Assembly (NCBI GenBank): GCA_026770575.1
Contig: MU657223.1
Span: 126,794 to 190,793, forward strand
Direction: 5' to 3'
DNA: 64,000 nt
From: Pelagophyceae sp. CCMP2097
Taxonomy: Eukaryota; Sar; Pelagophyceae
How positions within the stretch are numbered: the stretch's first letter is position 1; the number at the start of each line of letters is the position of its first letter. Below the pieces are notes generated by a model. That model did no database searches. It saw only the letters and a list, made by a program, of their open reading frames with translations, and had not been told where the DNA came from. The position numbers and the translations under genes are program-made. Positions 20,045 through 32,020 of this stretch are shown here, piece after piece.

Positions 20045-21208
20045 TCAGCCCTCGGCGGCACCCTCGCCGCGGTTCTTGGACACCTTGCTCGCGACCTTTG
20101 TCCCGATGGCTTTGCCCAGCGCCTTCGAGAGGCGCTTCAGCGACGGCTCGCGTTTGCCGAGGAGGCCCTCGGCGGCGTCGTGGAGCGCGTCGGAGACGTC
20201 GCCGTCCAAAAGCTGTTCGTCCAAAAGCCGTTCGTCGTAGCCGTCGTCCAAAAGCTGTTCGCAGACCAAAAGCAGCGGCGTGGCCACGTCCGCCAAGACG
20301 GCCTCGCGGCGGGCGACGCAGCCCGCGGCGTGCGCGCCGTACGCGTCGAGGGCGCGCGCCGCCACCCGGGTATCGCCGAGCGCGAGGTCCAAAGGCCGGC
20401 GCAGGAACCAGCGGCCGCACATGACACCATTGACATGCGGGAGGTGCGTTTCGACTTGGTCAAACGAGCCGACGCCGCCGTTCAACGTGACGCGCAGGCT
20501 CGGGAAGTCTTGAGCGAGGCGGTGCACGAGTTCGTGGTCGAGCGCGGGCACGAGGCGGTTCTGCTTTGGCGAGAGACCGCCGAGCACTGCGCACCGCGCG
20601 TGCACGACGACGTGGTCCGCGGCGCCCGCGATTGTTGAAACGAACGGTTGTAGCTGCGACGCGTAGAGCCGGTCCGCGTAGCCTTCTCCGGCCATGTCCG
20701 CGGCCATGGCGTCGGTATTCTCATACACTCCCAGACGGCACTTGACCGAGACTTTGTGCGCGCCCGGCAGCACCGCGACGGCAGCGGCCACGTCGGCGAC
20801 GCGCGATGCGTCGCGCATCATCGACGCGCCGTAGTTGGACGCGCCGCCCGTCTCGATGCTCGGGCAGCCGCAGTTTAAGTTTATCTCATTGTACCCAAGG
20901 TCTATTCCGCGCCGCGCCGCGTCCACAGCCGCCGAGACGCTGTTCGCGCCGAGCTGGAGCACGACCTTGTCGGTGACGCCGTAGTGCCGCAGCCCCCGCC
21001 AGCCGTCCTTGCGGCCGTCGCACTTCTCCATCTCCGTCCACAGCCAGACGTCCGGGTTCAGGCGCCGCAGCAGCAGCCGGAGGTGCGCGTCCGTGAACCC
21101 CACCATCGGGGCCACGTGTACGCGGGTCAGCGGGCTCGGCGTTTGGAGCGGCGGCGCCGGGGCCAGCGGCGGCGCCGGCGCCAGCAAGAGGAGCACGGCG
21201 AGGCGCAT
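20045..21208 (-). CDS. tRNA-dihydrouridine synthase, DusA type
   Basis: Single exon, 387 residues. It reduces uridine to dihydrouridine in the tRNA D loop using FMN and NAD(P)H. DusA-type motifs are present: RVHVAPMVGFTDAHLR, WTEMEKCDG, VLQLGANS, INLNCGCPS (catalytic Cys), GGASNYGASMMRD, HKVSVKCRLGV, HARCAVLGGLSPKQNR and LNGGVGSFDQV. A hydrophobic Ala/Pro/Leu-rich N-terminus of about 25 residues looks like a signal peptide, consistent with delivery to the complex plastid; DusA is bacterial in origin. A Leu/Asp repeat (ERLLDEQLLDGD) from a short minisatellite lies near the C-terminus. The C-terminal tail is basic. Confidence 0.95.
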   Translation of the reverse strand: MRLAVLLLLAPAPPLAPAPPLQTPSPLTRVHVAPMVGFTDAHLRLLLRRLNPDVWLWTEMEKCDGRKDGWRGLRHYGVTDKVVLQLGANSVSAAVDAARRGIDLGYNEINLNCGCPSIETGGASNYGASMMRDASRVADVAAAVAVLPGAHKVSVKCRLGVYENTDAMAADMAGEGYADRLYASQLQPFVSTIAGAADHVVVHARCAVLGGLSPKQNRLVPALDHELVHRLAQDFPSLRVTLNGGVGSFDQVETHLPHVNGVMCGRWFLRRPLDLALGDTRVAARALDAYGAHAAGCVARREAVLADVATPLLLVCEQLLDDGYDERLLDEQLLDGDVSDALHDAAEGLLGKREPSLKRLSKALGKAIGTKVASKVSKNRGEGAAEG

Positions 21209-21445
21209 GCTTCGACGGCCTCGACGCTACGAGCGCCTCAACAGAGTCCTTCCGTTATACACCGCACTGAGGAGTCCGCTACGCACGAGCGCGAGACCGC
21301 GGCGGAGCGGCTCTCGTCATCATCGACCGCGCGTGAAGCGCGCCGAGTTGAGGCGCGGAAGAAGGGCTCAGTCTTCCAATTTTTTTCGAACGGACGTCCG
21401 GACCACTCCCTCTCTTCGGCGAGCGTCGATCGAGCTCGAGCCAGC

Positions 21446-23051
21446 ATGAGCGGCTCGGTTATGGAGAAGCGCGATCAGTCGCAGCTGGCGGCGGAGACCG
21501 TGGCGTCCGCCAAGGCCGCCTTCGACGGCGGCGCGAACCTCGACGACGCAAATACGTTGGAGGCGCTTTTGAATGCGGAAAAGAAGTGCCGCCTGGCCAA
21601 CGACGCCTTCGCGGCGCGCGACGTGGTGCGTCCAGGGCGGGGCCGGCGAGATGAGCCAACTGCGGCCGAGCCGCCAGCGGGCGACGCCTCGAGAAAGACC
21701 CCCGGATGGAATTTTCAGCGCGCCTCACTAAAGCGTCTCTCACTTTTTAATTCCCCCGCAGGCCCAGTGCGTCATCGCGCTGTGCATCCAAGCCAAGGCG
21801 TGGACGAAGCTGAACGAGAACCTGAAGCTGATCACGAAAAGGCGCGCGCAGTCCAAAGTCGTCGTCTGCGCCATCGTCGCGCAATGCGTCGTGCGTGACT
21901 CCCCACATGCGGCCCGGGCCCGCGGGGCTCCTGCTCGCCCGAAATGCTGCGGTCGCCCGCGCTGCCCGCGCTGACGGCAGTGCGACGCTCGCTTTTCGTA
22001 GGAACTGCTCAAGGCTTCGCCGGACCCGTTCGGCGGCGACCTCGCGGAGCGCGAGACGCTGCTCAAGGTTCTGCGCGAGATCACCGACGGGAAGATGTAC
22101 GTCGAGGCGGAGCGCGCGGAGATTACGCGCATGCTGGCCATGCAAAAGGAGGCTGCGGGCGCCGTCGCCGAGGCGGCGGACATTTTGCAAGAGGTCAACG
22201 TGGAAACGTACGGCTCGCTGTCGAAGCGCGAAAAGGTGGACTACATCCTGGAGCAGGTGCGCCTGATGCTGGCCAAGGGCGACCTGATCCGGTCGCTGAT
22301 CCTTTCCAAGAAAGTGCAGCGCAAGATTCTGGAGGAGGACGACTTGCAGGACTTGAAGGTGCGGTTCTTCCGCCTCATGGCCGAGTACCACGTCTTGGAG
22401 GACGAGCCGTACGAACTGGCGCAGTGCTTTTGGGCCATCTTTTCTACCAAGTGCGTCCAGGAAGACGAGGGGCAGTGGACCGAGGCTTTATCGACGACTA
22501 CTTTATTCCTGGCGCTCTCGGAGCACGCGCCGCAGGTCCAGGACATGATGCACCGCGTTTTGGCGAACGAGGCCTCCAAGTCCAAGCTCGACCTGCTGCC
22601 GACGTCAAAGGCTGTGCTGAAGCTGTTCACGACGGACGAGATCATCGCCTACCCCATCCCTTTGCATCAGGCCGCGCTGGAGTCGCACGCGGCCCTGGCG
22701 ACGGCCGGCGACGCCGTGCGCGCGCGGTTCGTGAAGACGCTGCACACGCGCGTCGTCCAGCACAACATTCGCGTCGTGGCCAAGTACTACCGCCAGCTCC
22801 GCGTGCCGCGCCTCGCGCAGCTCCTGGGCCTCTCGGAGAACGACGCCGAGCAGCACGTGGCTCACATGGTTTCCGACTGCGGCCTCTACTGCAAGATCGA
22901 CCGGCCCGCGGGCATCGTGCACTTCCAGCAACCCGCGCCGCCCGACGAAATCCTCTCCGACTGGGCCGGCGACATCTCCAAGATGCTCTCGCTCGTCGAG
23001 ATGACGTGCCACCTGATCAACAAGGAGAACATGATCCACAAGATTGTCTAA
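21446..23051 (+). CDS. RPN5: 26S proteasome non-ATPase subunit Rpn5/PSMD12
   Basis: Exons 21446-21625, 21762-21890 and 22002-23051 join in phase to 452 residues, the usual length. Rpn5 is a PCI-domain subunit of the proteasome lid. Family sequence runs along the whole protein: LNAEKKCRLANDAFAARDV, WTKLNENLKLITKRRAQSK, ADILQEVNVETYGSLSKREK, RKILEEDDLQDLKVRFFRL, the PCI winged helix RVVAKYYRQLRVPRLAQLLG with MVSDCGLYCKIDRPAGIVHF, and the C-terminal helix ending HLINKENMIHKIV. Introns begin gtgcgt. The related COP9 subunit CSN4 is excluded by the SLSKREK and C-terminal blocks. Confidence 0.97.
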
Positions 23052-23377
23052 GAGCCGCCACCAACCACCGTCGCGATATCGCCCCCAACCTTCTTTAACG
23101 AGGCCGCCGGTGCGCAAACGGGATTCGCAAGCGGGCTCCCGGCGGCGCACGCCTGAGAGGGTCCTTGTCGATGATAGGGTCCCAGTATTATAGTAAAGAG
23201 CCACCTTGTCTGTGTCTGACTCAGCGGTGACTGTTGCGTGAACACTCGACGTGTTTCTCGGACTTCCGACGTCCGTACGCAGCGCGCACCGGCGTAGACA
23301 GCCGACGCGAGCGCGTCGAGAGCCGGGCAGGCGCCTCTTCGAGCCCTCTTCGACGTCGGAGATCGCGCGCCGGTAGA
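23052..23377. other. Intergenic region
   Basis: 3' end of Rpn5 and upstream region of the flavoprotein gene. Nothing recognised. Confidence 0.5.
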
Positions 23378-25678
23378 ATGCGCTTGCCTCTGCGCCTCTG
23401 CCTCCGCAGCGCCGCCGCGGCGCTGGGCGGCGCCTCGACGCGCGCGCTGGCCGACGAGCGGCCGCCGGCCGCGCGGGAGTACCCGTTCGTCATCGTCGGC
23501 GCGGGCATCGCTGGGAGGGCGGCGCTCCACGAACTCCTGGACCGCAGGTGCGCCTCCGCGCGTGCGCCTCGGACACGCTGGGGCCCTCCGCACCGCTCAA
23601 CGCAGGCCCGACGCGCGCGTCCTCGTCGTGGACGCGGACTCGGTGTGCATCCGCGACGCGGAAGCGATTGCGGCACTAAAGCGAAACTCGAAACCAAACG
23701 TGGACTGCGTCGTCGGGTGCGCGTCTAGCATAGACGTCGAGCAGCGCCTCGTCTCCGTCGACGGCCGCGACGTGCGCTTCGGCGACAAGTGCATCCTCGC
23801 CACGGGCTCGCCGCCGCCGCACGTGCCCGACGACTTTGTCGACGCGGCCATCGTGGACCGCGTGGCGACGCTCGGGCGCGGCGCGTCCCACGACGCCAAA
23901 ATCCTCCAAGACGTTTTGCGCCGCGCCGCCGCCGGCGAGCACGTCCTCATCGTCGGAGCCGCCTGGCCCGCCGTCGAGCTCGCCTCGCTGGCGGCGCAGG
24001 CGGCCCCAGCGGAGACGCGCAGAGCGGCAAAGCGCCGAGCGGCCACGGGCGAAGAGCCGCCGGCGGTGGTGACGCTGCTCTTCCCCGAGCAGGCGCCGCT
24101 GCAGGCGCGCGTGCCCAGATGGCTCGGCGGCCTGCTGCGCAAACGGCTCGAGCGGCGGAGGATCGACGTCCGGGTCCACTCGCAGGTCCGCTACGTCGGC
24201 CCCGCCGAGGATGGCACGGGCCGCCTGCGCGTCTACGTCGGCCGCGCCTACGACGCCATGCAGGCCTCGTCGGTGGATGCAGATTTTGTAGTGATCGCGG
24301 GAGGGGAACATCATTTCCAACACTCGAGCGACCGCGGCGGCGAAGCCGCTCACCTCGGCTTCTGCGCCACCGCCGCGCGCACCGCGCCGAGAGGCACCGC
24401 CGTGCTGCCCGTGAGAAAGCCTCGGCACTGTCTTCCACTTTTCAAACCGCGTCCGCAGGTCGTGGGCGGCCCCGTGTCGCTCGTGGAGATGGCGAGCCCT
24501 TTGTGCGTCAACGGCGAGCTGTGCGCCTCGTCCAGAGTGCTCGTCGCCGGCGACGCAGCAGCGACGCCACCGAGGCAGCTGGCGGCGACGGTGTGTGCCG
24601 CGGTGCCTGTTGGGGAGGATGCAGAGTTTTACGCGTCGTCGATTTCGGCGCACGCCGGCGAGGCGCACGCGCGCGAGAGCGGCGCCGCCGCCGGCGCGCA
24701 CGCCGCGTCGGGAGACGGCAGCCTCGCCGCGGCCATGTTCGTCGACCACGTGCCGCGAGGCACCGCGTCGAGTCGGAATACCAGGCAACGTTGGGCGGCA
24801 TCAGAGACTCGGATCGTTTGACGCGCAAGACGACGACTGCTAGGGTCTATGCGTGCGATTCTGCGCGCGCGGCGCTGGGCGGCTTTGGGTGTAGCCTCGT
24901 GGGCCGGTGCGATTCGGAGCTGGAGACGCACGCGTTTTCCTTCACCGGCGCGACGAAAAACGCGTCGGGCGTCGTCGCGCTCTACGTCGAGCGGCCGCGC
25001 GCTTCCGGCCCGCGCGTCGTCGTCGGCGTCGTGCTCTGGGGGGCCGCGCTCCTCGACGGCCCCGAAACGCTGGCAGCCGCGAAGAGAACCATCCTCGACG
25101 CGCGCCAAGCGGCGGGCGGCGCAGACGACGACGTCGAGGCCTTCGCCGCGCTCCGCGCCGTCGCAGATGTGATTGCCACCGCCGCGCCGGCGACGCTCCT
25201 CTCGACGCACGAATCCTGCGTTCCAAGGGACAGCTGTCGCATTCCAAGGGACGACTGTCGCAACCCCACCGCACGAAGGGACGACTGTCGCGACCCCATC
25301 GCACTTCGGTCTTCAGGCCTGCGCACCGGTACCAGATCTCGCGCGCGGAGCGGCTCGGACCGCGCTACGCACCCGGCGCCGGCGCGGCCGACACGGCTCT
25401 CTTCTCGCGCGGCCGCAACTCGTCGGGCGCCGAGAAGAAAAAGCAGGTGCGCTTCTGCTCGCTGCCCGGCCCCGCTGCTGCGCGTCCGACGCGGACCGCC
25501 CACTCCGCAGGCGTACTCTGCGGGCATCGTGCAGTCGCTCGGCGTGGGCATGGCGCAGACGGACGCCGAGGCCCTCTTGTTCCACGCGCAGCGTTTGGCG
25601 GCGGAAGCCGAGACGCGACGAGAAAAGATCAAACGCGATCCCTGGCACCACCCACCCCAGAACCACCCGCCCCAGTGA
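23378..25678 (+). CDS. AIF-like FAD-dependent oxidoreductase
   Basis: Multi-exon gene. Exon 1 (23378-23547) gives a mitochondrial-type leader (MRLPLRLCLRSAAAALGG) and the FAD-binding YPFVIVGAGIAGRAALHELL. Exon 2 starts at 23606 in phase with PDARVLVVDADSVCIRDAE. Later blocks are CILATGSPPPHVP, a second Rossmann strand HVLIVGAAWPAVELASL, and ASSRVLVAGDAAATPP near 24,530. The region 24,775-25,110 reads YQATLGGI, ALGGFGCSLVGRCDSE and VVVGVVLWGAALLD, as in the C-terminal domain of apoptosis-inducing factor. Final exons end in a basic, helical tail (SLGVGMAQTDAEALLFHAQR) before the stop at 25678. AIF family members act in the mitochondrial intermembrane space in respiratory-chain import and cell death. 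The second GxGxxG is degenerate. Exon joins after 24,300 are uncertain. Confidence 0.75.
25218..25312 (+). repeat. Short minisatellite near the 3' part of the AIF-like gene
   Basis: A unit like agggacgactgtcgca is repeated about three times between 25,235 and 25,300. It may lie within an intron; in frame it would encode RDDCR-type repeats. Confidence 0.7.
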
Positions 25679-25994
25679 CGCGGCGACTTGCCACTTTGTA
25701 ACGCGGCGACTCGCGGCTTTGTACATATTTCCTCGGGGAGCCGCGCCGGGCTAGACCGGGTCCCGCTCTCGCACTCCACCTCCGGCGATGTCCTTCTACC
25801 CCCTTGCCCGAGCTGCCAGTGCCAGTGGGGTGTACCCATTACTCCTTTTCGGCGACGGGTCGCAGTAATGATGATGATTCGCAGAATATTGCAGAATCGC
25901 AACTTGGCAAATGTCCAGAAATTTTTGACTGTGCACCTGCGGCCACCCCGACGTCGCGGGCGAGACCGGCGCTGCGCCCCGGTTTAAGGTCGCG
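25679..25994. other. Intergenic region
   Basis: Short spacer upstream of the large multidomain gene. Nothing recognised. Confidence 0.5.
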
Positions 25995-28900
25995 ATGAGC
26001 GACGCCTCGCTGCGTTTATGGGCGGCTGCGCGCGGCTGGACGGGGTCCATGGCGGATCAACTCGTCGAAGCCTTTTTAGACCTCGATACTTTACGCGTCT
26101 GCTCCCAACACCTCGACGACTGCAAGGAGGCTTTAGGCGAGGTCGGCATGGCGCCGGGCCCGCGCCTGCAAGTCATGCGCGCCATCAAAGAGCTCAGGGA
26201 CGAAGCCGAAACGCCGAAACCAAGCCCCGCCCCCGCGCCTCCGGTCGCGGCAGCCGCGCCGAAACCAAAGGCGGCCGCCGCGCCGCAACCCGATGCGACC
26301 GCGGTCGCCGCGCGCAAAAAAAAGGCGAAGGCGGTCGCGGCTGCAGCGAAGGCGGCCGCAGCCGCCGATGCGTCAAACGCCGCGTTCATGGCCTTCGCGG
26401 CGGCGCACGCCGCCGCACCCGTGGCGCCCGTCGCGCGCGCGCCGGCGCTCGCCCCCGCTCCCGCGCCGCCCGTCGCGCGCGCGCCGGTGACCGCGCCCGC
26501 CCCCGCACCCATCGCGCGGGCCCCCGCGCCCGCCCCCGCGCCCGCGGCGCCCATCGCGCGCGCGCCGGTGCCGCCGGCGGCCGACGCTGTCGTGCGCGTC
26601 GTGCTGGACGTTGCGAACATTGGCCACCGCAAGGAGGGCTCCGCGGACGCGACTCAAGTCCTCTTCAGCTGGCCGCAAGTCTCTGCGGCCTTTGCCTACT
26701 ACGAACTTCAAGGCTGCGAGGTCACGGGCGTGCTTTCGCATCGGACGTGGCGCGTGAACAAGCCGCCTCGCGACTTTGAATACGAGGCGAGCCTCTGCGT
26801 GGCGAATTCCAACGACCGAGAATCGGACAACGACGACCGGTTCATCTTGAACTTTGCGCGCGACCACGACTGCAGTTTCGTCAGCAACGACAACTACCGC
26901 GACTGGGCCGAGCGCCTCCCTACGGAAGACGCCGAGTGGTTGCAGCGCAGCCGGGAAAGGCTCCACGTCAACTTTATTTTTGTGCGGCAACGGGACGGTG
27001 TCCTCTTCACGCCGGACCGGCCGCACCACGCGCCCAAGCAAGCGCCGCCCGAGGACCGCGCCGACGCCTGGGCGCCCGCCGACGACTGGGAGGACGTCGG
27101 CGACTCGGCTCTGGTCTCGGACGCGGAAACGGGCGCGCGGAACTGGCGTCGCGGCGCGCCGCAGCTGCAGTGCCAGCTGCTGCGCTTCGTCGTTTTTGGC
27201 CGCGGCGCGTTTGAGCCGACGACGCTGTACTTTGACGCGCCAAGGTCGACCACTCTTTACGACGCCCTCTCCGCGTTCGTGAGCCGGCAAAACGCGCACG
27301 CGACCGCGACCGCCAAGGCGTTCGCCGCGCTCGCCCGCCCGGGTATGGTCCCGGAGGCGTGCCTCGTCTTCGACGCCGACGGCACGCCCCTCTTCGCCGC
27401 GGCGAGCGCCAACGGGGCCTCGGCCACTTTAGAGGGTTTATGCTTCGAAAGAGCCGAGCTCTTGTACGTGCTCCCGCTCCACACAACCGACGCCGCCTCT
27501 TTAAAATCGGTACCGTCGGCGGGCAACGTGGTACCGTCGGCGGGCAACGTCTACGGGCGCGCGGCAGCGTACACAGGCCACTTCTCCGCGACGGACGCAG
27601 GGTCGCTCGCCGCCGTCGGCGCCGGGGAAGCCGTCTCCGTGGCGGCTCTCTTAGCGACGTTGATGGTCGCCCGAGGCCGCACGACGCCGCAGCAGAAGCG
27701 GCGCCTCGTCTGGCAGGCTTGGGCCTCGACGCGCAACGCGCCGCTCTGCCGCGCTCTGTACGAACTCCTGCGCGAGGGCTCACTGAAGTCGCCCGCCGCT
27801 AAAGCGGCTTTGGTTGCGGGGTTTGTCGACGCTCTCAAGTGCGTCCCCGGCGCCCCGCAGGCCCGCGTCGATGCGCTGCGCGGCGCGCCGGCGCTTTTGG
27901 CAATGTGGCTCCGCAAGGCGCCGTCCGATTCCGTGAACGACGTCTTCGAAAAGATGTCGCTCTGCTGCGCCTCTTCCGTGAAGCCTTACGGCGGCCTGCG
28001 ATTCATCTCGCCCGTGCGCTTGCAAGGGTCGACTGCGACGTACTCCTTCCCCGCCGTCGCGCAAGGTTTCTCGCGCGGTCGGCTGGCGCTCGAAGCGGCG
28101 TCGGCGAGCGGCGCGATTTCGTCCGCGGACGACTCGGGCTTTGGAGACACTTTAAGACCCGAGGACCTGCGGCGCGACGCGTGCGCCGAGCGCGCTTTGG
28201 CGAGGCACGACGGCGACGAGGCTCTACTGCTTACCGCGGCGGCGAAGCGGGTGCTGAGGCAGCCGGTGGCGCGGTTCCAGACAAGTTACCAGGACATGTG
28301 CGCAGATTTCCGAAGGGACGCCGTCAGCGGCGAGACGGTTTTGGGAGTCGTCAGCCCCGGCGACTTGAAGGACCCGGCGGCGCCGCGGCCTGCGCTGGTC
28401 CACGCGCCGGACGCCTCTTTAGCGGTGTGCGAGACGGCGGGCGCGACGCAAGAATTGAAGGGCGACTCGTTCGGCCAAGTTAACGACGTCAGCGTGCACC
28501 TGTCGCTCTACGTCCCCGCCCTGGGCATGGCGCTGACGGTGGACGCGGACGCGCATGCTTTGGGACAGGCGGAGAAGATTCGCTTGGCGTCTGCCCAGGA
28601 GCGCGCCGCGTGCGATTATTGGCTGACAAAGGGGACTAAAGCAGTCGCGCTGGCGACGTGCGTCCTCGTCGACACTTCCACTTCCATGTGCACGCCGCTC
28701 TGGCCGCCCGACGATGCCATTTCCGGTAACTTTGAGGATTATGCTTCAACAGAAGTACGCGTGACCAAGCTGCAATTCAGCGAGCGGGACCCGCAGGCCG
28801 CGGCGCTGGCCGCGCTCCCGCACACCGTGCACGACCGCGTCAGGACGATGAACCCCGTGCGGTGCCGCGAGGACGACAGCCGCGGCTCTCCCGGCGACTT

Positions 28901-31900
28901 TGCCGGTTCCGTATTTGTCTCCTTCACCTCCGTCTCAGCAGCCAAAGAGGCTTTACAGCTCGGCGTCGTCAAGACTGGTGGGTCGCGCGCCAAGCTCGAG
29001 CCGGTCTGGAAGCAGGCTTCGGCGCCGGACAGGAGAAAGTCGCAGACGGCGCATCCGACGCGACTCTGCGCAGCGCAGTGCGGCTTCTCCGCGTTTGCGG
29101 ACCGAGCCATGGTGAGCAGCGCGGCCTCGCGTGCCTTGCTTGACGACGTTGCCGAAGGAAAACGTCAAACTCGACCGCCTCATTTTCATGCTGCGACAAA
29201 GATGTCTTGCTTGACGACGCTGGCGCTAGGCGCCGCAGTCGACGTCGATGGGCTTGGGCCTCATCCGCTTCGACAACGCCGCGACGGTCGTGACGCCCAT
29301 GACGACAGCGCTGCGAGGCTTCCAGCACGACCTCGACACCATCTCGCCGAGCGGCGAGACAGCGCTCTGGGACGCCATCGCGCGACGCGGCGTCCGGGGC
29401 GGCGACGTCCGAGAGGCCGGGCGACGGAGCCTCGCGAGCGATGCAGCCAACGTCGCACGCAGGTGCTGGCCGTATCGAACCTCACCGAGTTTGCTGCTGG
29501 CGAGCGCCTGCTGCAGGCCGGTGCCCCGATCCGCCTCCGGATCGTCGCTCTCACGGACGGTTCCGACACGGCGAGCTCGCAGCGCGCGGCGCACGCGGCG
29601 TTTGCCGCTCTGCAAGCAGGAGTCCAGATCGACGCCATCCTCATCGGCCCCGTCTTCGGCGAGCTGCCCGCGATTGCGAAGCTGACGGGCGGCGCGACGC
29701 ACCGCGCGCGGGATATGGCCGACTTGATGGCAATATGTGAATCTTCCGCCTTCGTCTGCGGCGGGACTTCGTCGATTCCGCTCCTCGGCAAGGCCGCGAC
29801 GTTTGAAGACGTCTCCAAGGCTCTGAAGAGGGAGACGTCGGCGTCGAAGCAGATCCCTCGATGGGCGCCCTTTAAAACGGACGCGAAAAGCGCAGCGCCG
29901 GCTTTGGTCTCGGACGTCGTGCAGCGCGCCGTGTCCGTTGCGACGCCGGCGGCCGTCGTCATCGCGCGCGCGCGGAGGCGCGTCGCCGGCGCCGGCAACG
30001 GCCGCGCGGCGCCGCCGCAGAGGCGAGAACTCCGCATCATGTACGAGCTCTCTCTCGCGCACGAGGCCCTGGCCCACGATTCCGCAGACGTGCGGGTCCT
30101 CGCCGGCGAGGAGCTGACGCCGTGGCGGGTGGTGCTGCGCGGGCCTCGAGACACGCCCTGGGAGGGCGGCACTTTTCAGCTCGCGATCGACTTTGGGCCG
30201 GAATATCCCTTGGAGCCGCCGACTGTCCACTTCCTCACGCCTATTTTGCACCCAAACGTCGACGACGCTTCCGGTCGCGCCTGCCACTCCATCCTCGGGA
30301 CGGCGTATACCTCAGAGACGATGGTGAGGATTCTGTGCGGTTTGTGCGGCCCCGAAGTTGTGCGCCGCTGAGATGACCGGCGTAGGCTTTGGACGTCATT
30401 CTGGCCATCAAGTCCATGCTCTACGCGCCCGAGCCGAGCGACGCTTTAAACCAGCAGGTGGCCATGCGCATGCGCGACGATTCCGCGTTCAGAGCAGAGG
30501 TCCAGCGGCACGTGTTGAAACACGCAAGCCGCAGCCTCGATTCCATCGTCGCGGGAGTGGAAGACGGCGACGACGAAGCAAGCGAAAGTGAAGACGAGGC
30601 GGACGACCGCTGCTGCGCTCTGACGCAGCGCAGGATGGCGCCCGGCGTGGACTTTGTCGAGACGAAGTACGGCGTCTTGTACGAACGGGCCGCTCTTGAA
30701 GCGTTCTTCTTGGCTGGCGGTTTGAAGTACGACCCGAAAGCTTCCGAGGGCGCGGTGGACGCTTTGATGCTTTTAAGAGACGAGGGAGACTACTGGTCCG
30801 TCTCACAACGGGCGGGGCAAGGCTCGCAGTTCTTTTTAGCTGCGGCGGCAGACCTGCGGGAGCCCGACGACGAAGACGACGACGACGACGACGACTCCAA
30901 GCCCGAATCGGCGGACGACGACGCCTGCTGCTTCAACTGCGGCCGAGGCGTATCCTTTGCCCTGGTGACGTGCCAGAATTGCGCCCGGGCCTCGTACTGC
31001 TCGTACACCTGCCGCAAGGATCACAGGGAGGCCCACGCGCACTTTTGCTTCGCGCCGCCGGCGCCAGCGCGCGCCATCGAAGACGACGGCGCTTTCGCAG
31101 TGGCCCTGCTGCGCTGCTGCGCCGCCGAGGCCTGCATCTTGAACGCCGGCTTTGAGGCCGCCGCGAAGCTGGCCAAGGAGGCCATCGAGGCCATTTGCGC
31201 CGTCTTGCCCCGAGAGTCGTTCGTGGACGGCGACGCGTTCAACATCCCGGCGGAAATCCGGCGCTTGTGGTGCCGCGCCCACGTGGCCGCGTTTACGGCG
31301 TGCGACGCCGCCAAGCTGAAAGACGAGGCGCACTCGCACAGAGCCATGCTCCAAATGCTCGGCGCGGAAACGCCGCCGCCGCTGCTGCCGCCGCCAACGC
31401 CGACGCCGCAGGCGCGGCCGCCACCGCCGCCTTTCGACGGCCCTTGTTGCAGGAGCGCGCAGGCCAAGGCGGCCTTGGTGCCCGCTTTGATCTCGTGGTC
31501 CTACTTCATCAAGGCGGGCCCCGGCTTCTCCATATTGCTCCCGGGGACGGAAACGCGCGTCCAATTCGTCGTGCCGGCGGACTACGACGTCTGGATGCCG
31601 ACCAGACTCGCCCTCGTCTGCAACTCGGCCAACGGGAAATGCGTCCGCTGCGCGGCCGTGCAGCTGACGAACGCGCAGCGGAAAGAGGACCGAGCCAAGC
31701 GCCTATCAGAGGTGCGGCCGTGGCACGAGCACAACGATCAGTACCACCTCGCCCCGAGCGACGACGCCGCCGGCGAATTGATCCGCTTCGAGCATCCGTT
31801 CAGGCCGGGCGTCGTCTGTTCTGCGGCGGTCCCGGCAGGCTTCAACTTTCGGAAACGGGGCTTGCAGGTCGACCCCTTCAACGTGCCAAAGCTCTCCGTG

Positions 31901-32020
31901 CGCAGACTGGTGGGCCACGAGTCGAAGCACATCGATGACGCTTGCACGGCCCCGACGTACAACGAGTTTATGACATTGACAAGCGGCGGCCCCCAGAGGC
32001 GCCGCGATTACGGATACTAA
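25995..32020 (+). CDS. NYN ribonuclease - RRM-like - VWA - E2 ubiquitin-conjugating - U-box-like - MYND multidomain protein
   Basis: The frame from ATG 25995 is open for about 1,050 codons, then joins through three introns to a final exon 30386-32020. Order of parts: SAM-like helices (MSDASLRLWAAARGWTG); Ala/Pro linker; a Zc3h12-type NYN RNase at about 26,600-26,990 with RVVLDVANIGHR, DNDDRFILNFA and SFVSNDNYRDWAERL, keeping the acidic residues; a long unassigned region; the VWA start CVLVDTSTSM at 28,670; an RRM-like stretch with GSVFVSFTSVSAAKEAL; the rest of the VWA with GLGLIRFDNAATVVTP and RIVALTDGSD; an E2 fold at 30,015-30,560 with WEGGTFQLAIDFGPEYP, ILHPNVDDASGRACHSIL (HPN and active Cys) and ALDVILAIKSMLYAPEPSDA; U-box-like CALTQRRMAPGVDFVETKY; MYND CCFNCGRGVSF with CQNCARASYCSYTCRKDH; and an unassigned C-terminus. 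The E2 fold is split by the intron 30324-30385, which ties the two long ORFs into one gene. Confidence 0.8.

Noticed and set aside
30386..32020. Separate MYND gene starting at an internal codon
   Set aside because: Its first residues, ALDVILAIKSMLYAPEP, are the C-terminal half of the upstream E2 fold and follow a TAG acceptor, so the exon belongs to the upstream gene.
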